NCBI RefSeq assembly: GCF_002858805.1
Contig: NZ_PJZI01000006.1
Location: 62,001-126,000, forward strand
Direction of reading: 5' to 3'
Length of the DNA: 64,000 bases
Origin: Chimaeribacter arupi
GTDB taxonomy: Bacteria > Pseudomonadota > Gammaproteobacteria > Enterobacterales > Enterobacteriaceae
Shown piece after piece: positions 43,668 to 52,850 of the stretch; positions within the stretch are counted from its first letter, which is position 1; each line of letters opens with the position of its first letter. The notes beneath the pieces were generated by a model that made no database searches, was not told the origin of the DNA, and saw nothing but the letters and a program-made list of their open reading frames with translations. The position numbers were made by a program, and so were the translations under genes.

Positions 43668-45740
43668 TTACGGGCGTCTGAACAGCGCAATGCTGCGCCC
43701 TTCCAGCTCGAAATCCTTCTCTTTGGTGATCACAATCCCCGGTTTTGCGGTGTCTGAGGTGGACAGCTCCAGCACCCAGCCGCCTTCACCGAATTGGGGA
43801 ATGCGGAACGGCACATTGCCTTCAAACGGGTTGAACAGCATCAGCATGTCGTGCCAGATGCCCTCTTGCGACTCAAGGTCAGGCCGGTTGATATACACGC
43901 CAATGGTTGAGCCTTCATCCCACTGCTCCTCGCGCTGGAAACCGCCCCCGGCGTTGAACCATTTGATGTCCATGCCGTCGCGCCAGTTCTCGCGGCGCAG
44001 CAGCGGCTGTTGGGCGCGCAGGCTGATGACCCGGCGGGTGAACTCGCGTAGTGCCTGATCGTTGTCTGACAGGTCATCCCAGTGGATCCAGGAGATGTCG
44101 CTGTCCTGACAATAGCCGTTGTTGTTGCCTTGCTGGCTGCGGCCGAACTCATCACCGGCCAGCAGCATCGGCGTGCCGTGGGAGAAGAACAGCGTGGCGA
44201 GGAAGTTGCGTTTCTGGCGCTCGCGCACCGTGGTGATGCCCTGGTCGCGGGTCGGCCCTTCCTCACCGTAGTTGTACGAGCGGTTATGGTTATGGCCGTC
44301 GTTGTTCTCTTCGCCGTTATCCTCGTTGTGCTTGTCGTTGTATGACACCAGATCGTTCAGCGTAAAGCCGTCATGGGCGGTGATGAAGTTGACGCTTGCC
44401 CACGGGCGGCGGCCGCGCTGGTCGTAGAGGTCACCGGAGCCGAGCAGGCGGGCGGCGAAATCGGTCGTGACGTTATCGCCTTTCCAGTATTCACGCACCG
44501 TGTCGCGGTATTTGTCATTCCACTCGGCCCAGCCCGGCGGGAAGCCGCCGACCTGGTAGCCGCCGGGGCCGATGTCCCACGGCTCGCCAATCAGCTTGAG
44601 TTTGGACAATACCGGGTCTTGCATCATCGCATCGAAAAAGCCGCTGCGCTGGTCGAAGCCTTCCGGCTCACGGCCCAGGATGGTGCCGAGGTCAAAGCGG
44701 AAGCCGTCAATGTGCATCGTTTCCGCCCAGTAACGCAGCGAATCCATGATCATCTGCAACACGCGCGGGTGCGAGGTGTTCACGGTGTTCCCGGTGCCGG
44801 TGTCGTTGATGTAGTAACGGTGCTGGTCGGGCAGGGTGCGGTAATAGGAGAAGTTGTCGATGCCTTTGAACGACAGCGTCGGGCCAAGTTCGTTGCCCTC
44901 CGCCGTGTGGTTGTACACCACGTCGAGGATCACCTCGATATTGGCGTCATGGTAGGCACGCACCATATCGCGGAACCCCTGGATGCCGTTCGGCCCGTAA
45001 TAGCGCGAGGCAGGGGCGAAGAAGCCCAGGGTGTTATAGCCCCAGAAATTCTTCAGCCCGCGGTCGAGCAGGTGCTGGTCATCCGGGAACCAGTGCACCG
45101 GCAGCAGCTCCACCGAGGTGATGCCGAGGCTTTTGATGTACTCCACCGAGGCCTTATGGCCCATGCCCTCAAAGGTGCCGCGCAGCTCGCGCGGCAGTGC
45201 GCCGTTACGCTGCGTAAACCCTTTGACATGGGTCTCGTAAATCACCGTGTCTGACCACGGGATCGCCGGGCGCTGCGTCTCCTGCCGGGCGTTGCCGGGG
45301 TCAATCACCCGGCACTTCGGCGTAAAGGGGGCGCTGTCACGGGCATCAAAGGTCAGGTCTTTATCTTCATGCAACAAATCATAGGCAAAATGCGCTTCAT
45401 TCCATTCAATGTCCCCGGCCAGCTCGCGTGCGTAAGGGTCAATCAACAGCTTGTTGGGGTTGAAGCGGTGGCCGTTCTCCGGATCGTAAGGGCCATACAC
45501 GCGGTAACCGTAAAGTGCGCCCGGTTTCAGGCCCGGCACATAGCCGTGCCAGACTTCATGCGTATATTCCGGCAGCTCCAGCCGGGCGATTTCGGTTTTT
45601 CCGCTGGGATCGTAAAGGCAAAGCTCAACGCGCTCCGCATGGGCTGAGAAGAGCGCAAAATTAACACCCTGACCATCAAAGTTGGCGCCAAGCACCTGGC
45701 CAGACCCTGTTGTGATTTCAAAAGGCTTATTGTTCGACAT
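43668..45740 (-). CDS. glgX: glycogen debranching enzyme (isoamylase type)
   Basis: 690 residues, GH13 with an N-terminal CBM48-like domain (FALFSAHAERVELCLYD). The four amylase regions are visible: DVVYNHT, GFRFDLGTI, LIGEPWDIG and FITAHDG, carrying the catalytic Asp and Glu. GlgX hydrolyses alpha-1,6 branches of phosphorylase-trimmed glycogen. GAGGAAA precedes the ATG used (MSNNK). It is not with glgBCAP here but divergent from a GH15 gene, so it may be a second copy with a stress- or trehalose-linked role. Confidence 0.87.
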   Translation of the reverse strand: MSNNKPFEITTGSGQVLGANFDGQGVNFALFSAHAERVELCLYDPSGKTEIARLELPEYTHEVWHGYVPGLKPGALYGYRVYGPYDPENGHRFNPNKLLIDPYARELAGDIEWNEAHFAYDLLHEDKDLTFDARDSAPFTPKCRVIDPGNARQETQRPAIPWSDTVIYETHVKGFTQRNGALPRELRGTFEGMGHKASVEYIKSLGITSVELLPVHWFPDDQHLLDRGLKNFWGYNTLGFFAPASRYYGPNGIQGFRDMVRAYHDANIEVILDVVYNHTAEGNELGPTLSFKGIDNFSYYRTLPDQHRYYINDTGTGNTVNTSHPRVLQMIMDSLRYWAETMHIDGFRFDLGTILGREPEGFDQRSGFFDAMMQDPVLSKLKLIGEPWDIGPGGYQVGGFPPGWAEWNDKYRDTVREYWKGDNVTTDFAARLLGSGDLYDQRGRRPWASVNFITAHDGFTLNDLVSYNDKHNEDNGEENNDGHNHNRSYNYGEEGPTRDQGITTVRERQKRNFLATLFFSHGTPMLLAGDEFGRSQQGNNNGYCQDSDISWIHWDDLSDNDQALREFTRRVISLRAQQPLLRRENWRDGMDIKWFNAGGGFQREEQWDEGSTIGVYINRPDLESQEGIWHDMLMLFNPFEGNVPFRIPQFGEGGWVLELSTSDTAKPGIVITKEKDFELEGRSIALFRRP

Positions 45741-46084
45741 GCTTTCCTCGTTCTCAAAAGTACGGACTTTTCTGCACTGCAATGATGAGTACGTCAGCGT
45801 TTTTACACGACGGCATGAGCGGCATGAAATTTCGGTGTCACCAATCCTTGACTATGCTGTAGGTAGGCCGGCAAGTGGTTGATTCTGCGTCGGGATGCTG
45901 CGTATGCCAATCAATCATAGACCATGCTGTAAGAAGTGCGGTGACGCTGTCACCCCGCGCCGCCCAGACAGTGTGGCTGAAGGGCTGCCGTTCAGGCCGG
46001 AACAGGCAGTGAGGGCAGTACAGACGTACTGTGTGACAGAGGCCGGAAACCAGGTCTTTTGCCTGACTTTTTAAGGATGTACGT
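45741..46084. other. divergent regulatory gap, glgX/GH15
   Basis: This 344-base gap should contain both promoters. Two imperfect copies of GACYATGCTGTARG lie at 45850-45863 and about 45920-45933; the first, TTGACTATGCT, resembles a stationary-phase sigma factor -10 region. No gene seen. Confidence 0.35.
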
Positions 46085-47971
46085 ATGTTGATGCATCACG
46101 ATATGGAGACCTTCCGGGACAATGAGGGGTTCTGCGATCTGGGTGACTACGCCGCCGTGGGCGAGGGGCGCACGGTGGCGCTGCTGGCACCGGATGGCTC
46201 GGTAGACTGGTGGTGTGTGCCCGATCTGGATTCACCGCCGCTGTTCGACCGGCTGCTGGACAGCGGGCACGGCGGCTATTTTCAGATTACGCCGGATGAG
46301 CCGTACCGCATGACCCGGCACTACCGCGAAAACAGCAACGTGCTCGAAACCCTGTATGAAACCGCGAGCGGGCGGATAAAAATCACCGAATCCATCAACA
46401 GCACCCTGGCCGGCCCGCTGCCGTGGAATGAGCTGGCCCGCCGTATTGAGGGGCTGGAAGGGCGCGTCCCGGTATCATTGCGGCTGAAAATCGGCACCGC
46501 CGCCGACACCCGCAGGCCGTGGGCGCACCACACCTCCCAGGGCACCGTCTGGAATGTCGGCGCGCTGCTGCTGATGCTGCGGGCCAGTGAGGAGATCAGG
46601 CACCATACCGAGTGCGACGATGAAGGGACGCGTGCGGTGTTCACGGTGGCCGCAGGCGATCGTTACCTGGCGGCGCTGCTGGTCACGAAAGATGAGCCGC
46701 TGGCGGTGCCCTGTCTGGAGCGGATTGATGAGCGCATCGACACCAGCGATCTCGCCTGGCGGAGCTGGGTCGGCGGCTTGTGCTATGAGGGGAAATACCA
46801 GGACGCGGTGCGGCGTTCAGCGCTGGCGCTGAAATTCCTCTGGTACTCCCCGACCGGGGCGCTGGCGGCGGCCGCGACCCTGGGCCTGCCCGAGGGCGAG
46901 GGCAATGACAAGAATTACGACTACCGCTACGCCTGGGTGCGTGATTCCTGCATGATCATTAAATCGTTTATCTATATCGGCGCACTGGAGGACTGTAAGG
47001 CCGCTTTCTCCTGGCTGGCTGCCGCGCTGAACGCCAACGGGGGCGAGCTGCGTACCTGTTTCCGGCTGGACGGCACCAGCGTGCCGGAGGAGCGGTTTGT
47101 GCCGGTACAGGGGTATCGCGGTGCGCAACCGGTGCGGCTGGGAAACAATGCTGCCGATCAGCTTCAGCTGTGCAACTACGGCGATGTGCTGGACACCGCC
47201 GCCCGCTTTACCGAGGCGGGCCACGTGCTGGACCTGCACACCTCGCGGCTGCTGGGGCATCTGGCAAACCGCTGTGCGGATACCTGGCTGCAAAAGGATT
47301 GCGGCATCTGGGAGCTGCCGGAGATGCAGCACTATACCCAGTCCAAAATGGCCTGCTGGGTGGCGCTGAATCAGGCGGTGCGCCTGGCTGACGGCGGTTA
47401 TATCGAACCCACCTGGGTAAAACGCTGGGAGCGGGAACGCGATCGCATCCGCGACTGGATCGAAACCCATTGCTGGTCAGACGAACGCCAGGCGTACACC
47501 TTCTGGCCCGGCACCACGCGGCTGGATGCCTCCGTGGCGCTGATGCACCAGTACGGCAAGCAGGTGTCCGAAAGCCGGATGCTCAGCACGCTGGACGCCC
47601 TGCGCGAGGAGCTGGGGGCGGACAATATGATGATCTACCGCTACTCCGATGTGCAAAAAGAGGAAAACACCTTTATTGCCTGTGCGTTCTGGATGGCGGA
47701 GGCGCTGGCGGTGCTGGGGCGGCATGACGAGGGGGAACACGCCATGCAGGTGGTGCTGGAGACGCTGAGCCAGGGGAAAAACGCCGGGATCATGAGCGAG
47801 ATGTATAACGTCCATAAACAGAAATGCTGCGGGAATATGCCGCAGGGGCTGAGCCATCTCTCGGTGATCTGCGCGTCCCATACCGTCTCGGCAGCCTGTA
47901 TGGGCGGCGATGACTCTCAGCCGGGCGCCATCAGGGTCGGCTGCCTGGCGAATGGAAAAGATCACGACTGA
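46085..47971 (+). CDS. GH15 family glycoside hydrolase (glucoamylase/trehalase-like)
   Basis: 628 residues with the bacterial GH15 layout: an N-terminal beta-sandwich (GDYAAVGEGRTVALLAPDGSVDWWC) and an (alpha/alpha)6 barrel. Motifs are YDYRYAWVRDSCM near 280, the general acid Glu in GIWELP and the C-terminal KEENTFIACAFWMAEAL. Such cytoplasmic enzymes act as trehalases or as exo-glucosidases on maltooligosaccharides; sequence alone does not decide. No signal peptide. Divergent pairing with glgX suggests joint breakdown of glycogen-derived oligosaccharides. Confidence 0.83.
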   Translation: MLMHHDMETFRDNEGFCDLGDYAAVGEGRTVALLAPDGSVDWWCVPDLDSPPLFDRLLDSGHGGYFQITPDEPYRMTRHYRENSNVLETLYETASGRIKITESINSTLAGPLPWNELARRIEGLEGRVPVSLRLKIGTAADTRRPWAHHTSQGTVWNVGALLLMLRASEEIRHHTECDDEGTRAVFTVAAGDRYLAALLVTKDEPLAVPCLERIDERIDTSDLAWRSWVGGLCYEGKYQDAVRRSALALKFLWYSPTGALAAAATLGLPEGEGNDKNYDYRYAWVRDSCMIIKSFIYIGALEDCKAAFSWLAAALNANGGELRTCFRLDGTSVPEERFVPVQGYRGAQPVRLGNNAADQLQLCNYGDVLDTAARFTEAGHVLDLHTSRLLGHLANRCADTWLQKDCGIWELPEMQHYTQSKMACWVALNQAVRLADGGYIEPTWVKRWERERDRIRDWIETHCWSDERQAYTFWPGTTRLDASVALMHQYGKQVSESRMLSTLDALREELGADNMMIYRYSDVQKEENTFIACAFWMAEALAVLGRHDEGEHAMQVVLETLSQGKNAGIMSEMYNVHKQKCCGNMPQGLSHLSVICASHTVSAACMGGDDSQPGAIRVGCLANGKDHD

Positions 47972-48029
47972 CGCCCGCGGGCGTCACCGTTTCCCCCGCT
48001 GCCCAGAGTGGCAGGGGGAAGCGGGGCAT

Positions 48030-48899
48030 TTAACGTTTTACCTGGCCGGTTAACCAGAACTTTTTATACCGTGCCGGGGGAATGCCCACCAGGTTATGGA
48101 ATATCCGGTGGAAATTATTGACGTTATCGTAGCCGACGGCATTCGCCACTTCCGTCACGCCTAAATCCGTGCTCAATAACAGGGATTGTGCTTCGCCAAT
48201 ACGGCGGCGGGTCTGGTACTGTTTCGGCGAATAACCGGAAAAGGCCTTAAACACATGGGCAAGATAAAACCGGTTCATCTCCAGGGCGGAGGTCATTGCC
48301 GTGAAAGAGAGCTCATCCTTGTAATGCTCATCAATAAAGTTTTTAATTTTCTGGCCTAATGCCAGGGTGGGGCTTTCATACGTCTGGTGGTGTTCAATCC
48401 AGAGTCCCCGGCACATAAGAAGTAATGCACTCAACAGGCTGTTTGCTATATCACTGGAGTAAGGTTTATTACTGCCGGCGTGATGCCACATCTGATAAAA
48501 AATATGCCGGATTTCATCACAATGTTCCCCGCCCGGCATCACAGCCATCTGGCCGCGTGGTGTCAGCGTATTTAAGGGTAACCCCTCAAATTTCAGCTGT
48601 TCGACACCGCAGCTGAATATCAGTAAATCATCGGAAGGATAAGGGTTTTCATCATGCAAAATACCGGCATTAAACAGCAGTAAATCCCCCTGTTTTACCG
48701 GATAGCTCTGCCCATCGATGTTATACATCCCGCTGCCCTGCGTAATAAACAGCAGTTCAAAACGCTCGTCATGTTTATGCATCACCCGCGGGGTTGCGGC
48801 CTCACGGCCTTCCGCTTTACAGATAAACATCAGCCTGGGTCTGAAGCCATTCTCATATCCGCCCGACACAGGATGTTCATTCACGCAGAATGTCAGCAT
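48030..48899 (-). CDS. AraC-family regulator of the inositol-like cluster
   Basis: 289 residues from the ATG after AAGGGAG (MLTFC). An N-terminal cupin sensing domain (HDERFELLFITQGSG; GDLLLFNAGILHDENPY) is followed by the double-HTH domain (EMNRFYLAHVFKAFSGYSP; EVANAVGYDNVNNFHRIF). It is divergent across a 911-base gap from a sugar porter and inositol dehydrogenase operon, which it probably activates. The ligand is presumably an inositol or related sugar. Confidence 0.83.
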   Translation of the reverse strand: MLTFCVNEHPVSGGYENGFRPRLMFICKAEGREAATPRVMHKHDERFELLFITQGSGMYNIDGQSYPVKQGDLLLFNAGILHDENPYPSDDLLIFSCGVEQLKFEGLPLNTLTPRGQMAVMPGGEHCDEIRHIFYQMWHHAGSNKPYSSDIANSLLSALLLMCRGLWIEHHQTYESPTLALGQKIKNFIDEHYKDELSFTAMTSALEMNRFYLAHVFKAFSGYSPKQYQTRRRIGEAQSLLLSTDLGVTEVANAVGYDNVNNFHRIFHNLVGIPPARYKKFWLTGQVKR

Positions 48900-49063
48900 G
48901 GTTTCTCCCTTAACGTTCAGCGCTATTCTTGCACTGCCACGCCGGGCAGTAGTCATCAAATTTGCTTTTTACTAAAATTTAATTAACTGATTTATAACAA
49001 CTTGGTGAATTTATTTATACCAAAAAGGATGATTTTTGCTTTGCGAAAATCTTGCTGCCGCTT

Positions 49064-49085
49064 ATTTATGATCTGGGTCACATTT
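49064..49085. promoter_or_regulatory. candidate CRP site
   Basis: TATGATCTGGGTCACATT matches the palindromic consensus TGTGATCTAGATCACA in most positions, with TATGA and TCACA arms correctly spaced. It fits catabolite control of the sugar-porter operon or of the AraC gene. Confidence 0.55.
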
Positions 49086-49257
49086 TTACTGCTATGAAAA
49101 AACCTTTCCGCTTTTGCCCTCTCTTGCCTGAGAAAAACCACGTTAAAAAATAGGGGGCAACACCGGGAAAAAAAAGGCGCATTAATCGCATGGTTAATGA
49201 AGTGGGAAAAGGCGGTTTCTCTTCAAAACAGCATAAAGGGGCCTGTTAGCGTTACCG

Positions 49258-49281
49258 TGGAATAAGAGACTTTCTATTCCA
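49258..49281. promoter_or_regulatory. inverted repeat in the porter upstream region
   Basis: TGGAATA and its exact reverse complement TATTCCA separated by 10 bases. Possible regulator site; function not known. Confidence 0.35.
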
Positions 49282-49810
49282 GGCAGGGGAGCGCTCCTGA
49301 TAGTGATATTTGATAAATCCCCCTGATAAAGCAGGAGTCATTATTTTATATGCTCAGGCCTGTGCACCCATAAAAGCGGGACAGGGTAAAGAGGGCGCAG
49401 TCACGGGAAATATCTTCATTCTTGCTAAATCAATGATTAACTTTGCGCTTGTGACCCACATCACTGAAACCTGCTTTCTTAATACAAAAAATTGATCTCC
49501 TGCACGGTATGAAAATTTCGATCTCAATGAGAATGGTTTTTTATTTTCAATTGGGGGTAATCTTGTTTCATCCATTGCCGGAGCCGAATAAAAACGGGAT
49601 TAACCACAGATAAGCCAGACAGGCGTTTTCCCGCGCAAAAGGTTGGCCTGGATGTTAATGCATCACCTTAAGGGTGGGTTATTTATCATGAGATGAACAG
49701 TAGGGTATTGCTTTATTACCTTGTGAAAGGAAAAGCCCACAGGCGTCACCCTGGCCACATTTATCATGCCTATGCCGGTTAACACCTTAAAAACCAGATG
49801 GGGTAGTAAC

Positions 49811-51238
49811 ATGTATAATAAAACTGACCTGCTTAATAGAACCACCCTGAAAAACCCTGACCGAATGAAGTTTATTACGCTGGTGTCAACGATCGGCGGA
49901 CTCTGCTTTGGCTATGATACCGGCGTAATATCCGGCGCGCTTATTTTCATGAAAGATGATCTGGGTCTGACGCCGGTTCAGGAAGGGTTCATTACCTCCT
50001 TTCTTTTATTTGGTGCGGCATTAGGTTCCTTATTTGGCGGCTATTTGTCTGATAAGCAGGGGCGTCGCAAGAACCTGCTGTGGGTCGCCGCTATCTTTAT
50101 CTTTGGTGCCCTCGGCACGGCCTGCGCGTGGGATGTGCCCTCGATGATCGTGGCGCGCTTTGTACTGGGGCTGGCCGTAGGCTGTGCGTCAGTCACCGTC
50201 CCTATTTACATTTCCGAACTGGCCAGGCCTGAACAGCGCGAACGTCTGGTCACCGTCAATGAGCTGATGATCGTCACCGGCCAGTTTCTGGCCTATACGG
50301 TGAATGCCGCTATCGTCAATCTCTATCCTGAAATGTCCCATAACTGGCGGATTATGCTGGCAATCCCCGCGCTGCCCGGTGCGCTGTTATGGGTGGGTAT
50401 GCTGATGATGCCGGAGTCACCCCGCTTCTTTATGCGGCACGGAGAAACGGAAAAAGCGGTGAAGGTTCTGGAAACGCTGCGCTCGCCCGGCGAAGTGCAG
50501 AAGGAAATCAAAGAGATTCAGAAAATCATCCAGATTGATTCCGTCAAGGTGAGTCTGTTTGACGAGCTTAAAAAACCCTGGGTGATCCAACTTATCCTGA
50601 TCGGCCTGATGATTGTGTTGGCGACGCGTGTCACAGGGGTGAATACCATCATGTATTACGCGCCGACCGTACTGAAATCCACGGGCTTAGGCGATGCCGC
50701 CGCAGTCACCGGGGCGGTCGCTAACGGGGTGGTCTCTATTCTGGCCACGCTGATGGGTATGCTGTTAATCGGAAAGCACTCGCGCAGGAAAATGTTCTTT
50801 ACCGGGCAGATCGGGGTAACCCTCAGCCTGATCCTGATTGGCGTTTCTTTTAAGGTCTTTTTCCATTCCGAAACACTAAACGGCATCGAAAGTGTGCACG
50901 CTAATTTCGCCGGGGCAAGTTATATCATTCTCGGGTTAATGCTGGTGTTCCTGGTGTTTATGCAGGGGTGGATCGCCCCGGTATTCTGGTTGATGCTGGC
51001 GGAGATATACCCTCTGCGTATGCGTGGCCTGGGCATGGGGATCGCCGTTTTCGGCCTGTGGATATTCGACTTTATTATTCAGTCTGTTTTCCCCATTCTG
51101 TTGAATCATTATGGCGGCGGTATGACCTTCGGGTTCTTTGCGGCAACAAACGTCATTATGCTTATTCTGCTGTTTAAATTTCTGCCCGAGACTCGTGGGC
51201 TTTCATTAGAACAAATTGAAAATAAATTCCGTTTCTGA
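49811..51238 (+). CDS. sugar porter family MFS transporter (IolT/XylE-like)
   Basis: 475 residues, 12 membrane helices. The sugar-porter signatures are all present: GGLCFGYDTGVISGAL, the SDKQGRRKNLL loop, PESPRFF after helix 6 and PETRGLS at the end. The match with myo-inositol:H+ symporters (IolT/ITR group) is strengthened by the inositol dehydrogenase gene 24 bases downstream. The start is the ATG of MYNKTD; an upstream ATG is in frame but lacks a ribosome site. Confidence 0.85.
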   Translation: MYNKTDLLNRTTLKNPDRMKFITLVSTIGGLCFGYDTGVISGALIFMKDDLGLTPVQEGFITSFLLFGAALGSLFGGYLSDKQGRRKNLLWVAAIFIFGALGTACAWDVPSMIVARFVLGLAVGCASVTVPIYISELARPEQRERLVTVNELMIVTGQFLAYTVNAAIVNLYPEMSHNWRIMLAIPALPGALLWVGMLMMPESPRFFMRHGETEKAVKVLETLRSPGEVQKEIKEIQKIIQIDSVKVSLFDELKKPWVIQLILIGLMIVLATRVTGVNTIMYYAPTVLKSTGLGDAAAVTGAVANGVVSILATLMGMLLIGKHSRRKMFFTGQIGVTLSLILIGVSFKVFFHSETLNGIESVHANFAGASYIILGLMLVFLVFMQGWIAPVFWLMLAEIYPLRMRGLGMGIAVFGLWIFDFIIQSVFPILLNHYGGGMTFGFFAATNVIMLILLFKFLPETRGLSLEQIENKFRF

Positions 51239-51262
51239 TCCATGATAATGAGGTAAATAACC

Positions 51263-52288
51263 ATGTCGGTAAATATCGGATTAATTGGTTTAGGCATGAT
51301 TGGCCGCGATCATTTGCAACGTTTCAAACAGGTCATCAACAATGCCAATGTCACTGCCATCTGCGATATCAACAGCGGTGTCGCCAATACGCTGGCGCAG
51401 GAATATAACGTCACCCCTTTTTATGATGCCATTGAGATGATCAATTCAGAGTTGGTTGATGCGGTATTTATCTGTTCCATCGGCCCGGTGCATAAAGAGC
51501 AAATCCTGGCGGCCATTAAAGCCGGGAAACCTGTCTTTTGTGAAAAACCGCTCACCCCCACCGCGATTGACGCCAGGGAAATTATTGAAGCCGAAGTCAG
51601 CTATGGTAAGCGGTTGCTGCAACTTGGCTTTATGCGACGTTTTGACCCAGGTTACCAGGCACTGAAACAGAGCATCGGGACGGGGGAGTTAGGCGAGATT
51701 TTACTGATGCATTGCGCGCACCGGAACCCGTCGGTGCCGGAAAGCTACACCCTTGAGATGGCAATAAACGACTCAGCGACCCATGAAATAGACATTATCC
51801 ATTATCTGCTGAATGAAAATATTGTCTCTGTCCGGGTAGATAAGCCGCGCAAAAAAACCAGCCGGGCTTTAGGTCATTTGCAAGACCCGCTCATTGTTAT
51901 TTTTGAAACCGAGTCGGGTGTCCGTATCGATGATGAGCTATTCGTTAACTGCCACTATGGGTATGACATCCGCTGTGAAGTGATCGGCGAAAATGCCATC
52001 GCGAGCCTGACAGAACAAGCCCTGACCGTTACCCGTTCAGCCAATGGGGTGGGGCGGCATATCGCTCAAAGTTGCATGGAACGCTTTGCCACCGCTTACG
52101 ATCGCGAAGTACAGAATTTTGTTGATCGCGTAAAGAGCGGCAGCGGCATGACCGGCCCCTCGTCGTGGGATGGTTACCTGGTGGCGCTGGTGTGTGATGC
52201 CGGCATCGCCTCGCTGAACGATGGATTAAAACATGATGTCACCATCCCGGCGCGCCCGGCGTTATACCAGCCACTCTCAGAGAGTTAA
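51263..52288 (+). CDS. iolG: inositol 2-dehydrogenase (Gfo/Idh/MocA family)
   Basis: 341 residues. Nucleotide motif IGLIGLGMIGRDH, catalytic lysine in CEKPLTP, MRRFDPGY, and the Asp/His pair in DSATHEIDIIHYLL, all as in bacterial IolG enzymes that oxidise myo-inositol to scyllo-inosose with NAD+. Relatives act on scyllo-inositol, so the exact isomer is open. It follows the porter by 24 bases. iolE, iolD, iolB, iolC and iolJ are not in the window. Confidence 0.8.
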   Translation: MSVNIGLIGLGMIGRDHLQRFKQVINNANVTAICDINSGVANTLAQEYNVTPFYDAIEMINSELVDAVFICSIGPVHKEQILAAIKAGKPVFCEKPLTPTAIDAREIIEAEVSYGKRLLQLGFMRRFDPGYQALKQSIGTGELGEILLMHCAHRNPSVPESYTLEMAINDSATHEIDIIHYLLNENIVSVRVDKPRKKTSRALGHLQDPLIVIFETESGVRIDDELFVNCHYGYDIRCEVIGENAIASLTEQALTVTRSANGVGRHIAQSCMERFATAYDREVQNFVDRVKSGSGMTGPSSWDGYLVALVCDAGIASLNDGLKHDVTIPARPALYQPLSES

Positions 52289-52362
52289 TCGTTTCACTCA
52301 CGGAGCAGGGCAGGCACGTCGCGAGGGTTCGCCCGCGGCGTGGCATTGCACAGGAGCGGAAT

Positions 52363-52791
52363 ATGCTGAATTTGTCTGAAGAAAATATTTTTCTTAATTG
52401 CCGGGCACCGTCTAAAAAAGAAGCCATAAAAATCGCTGCTGACGCGCTCATTCAGAGCGGTTTTGCGAAAACGGGCTTTTTCGAGGCGATGATGGCACGT
52501 GAAAAGAGTGTATCGACCTATTTAGGGGCAGGCGTTGCATTACCTCACTGTGCGAAAGAGAACATCGATCTGGTCATTAAAACCGGCTTCCATCTATTCC
52601 AATTTCCTCAGGGCGTGAGCTGGGGAGCCGGGAAAGTCGCATTCGTGGTGGTGGCGGTCGCGGCGAAACATAACGAGCACCTTCAGGTGTTAGCGGATAT
52701 CGCAGATTTATTGGGTGATGAATTAAAAACGACGCTCCTGGCGCAGGCAACCCGTAAAAAAGACTTTATTGAACAGTTTGAAAAACAGTGA
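52363..52791 (+). CDS. PTS EIIA domain protein, fructose/mannitol class, standalone
   Basis: 142 residues, a single PTS_EIIA type-2 domain. The phospho-accepting His62 lies in GAGVALPHCAKEN. There is no IIB or IIC domain or gene nearby, so it cannot support transport by itself. It may phosphorylate a distant EIIBC or act as a regulatory EIIA (like EIIA-Ntr), perhaps linking sugar supply to this operon. It sits between iolG and a TIM-barrel gene in the same direction, 74 bases after iolG. Confidence 0.8.
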   Translation: MLNLSEENIFLNCRAPSKKEAIKIAADALIQSGFAKTGFFEAMMAREKSVSTYLGAGVALPHCAKENIDLVIKTGFHLFQFPQGVSWGAGKVAFVVVAVAAKHNEHLQVLADIADLLGDELKTTLLAQATRKKDFIEQFEKQ

Positions 52792-52850
52792 CGCCAGCGG
52801 CGTTACCCAGGCTGTTTAACAATGTAGACATGACTGATAAAGGATGACAC

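Larger units (their letters stand above)
48900..49810. other. long divergent regulatory gap
   Basis: A 911-base AT-rich gap between the AraC-type regulator and the sugar porter. I find no convincing coding sequence. It holds a CRP-like site and an inverted repeat given separately. The length leaves room for looping by the AraC-type protein or for a small RNA I cannot see. Confidence 0.5.
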
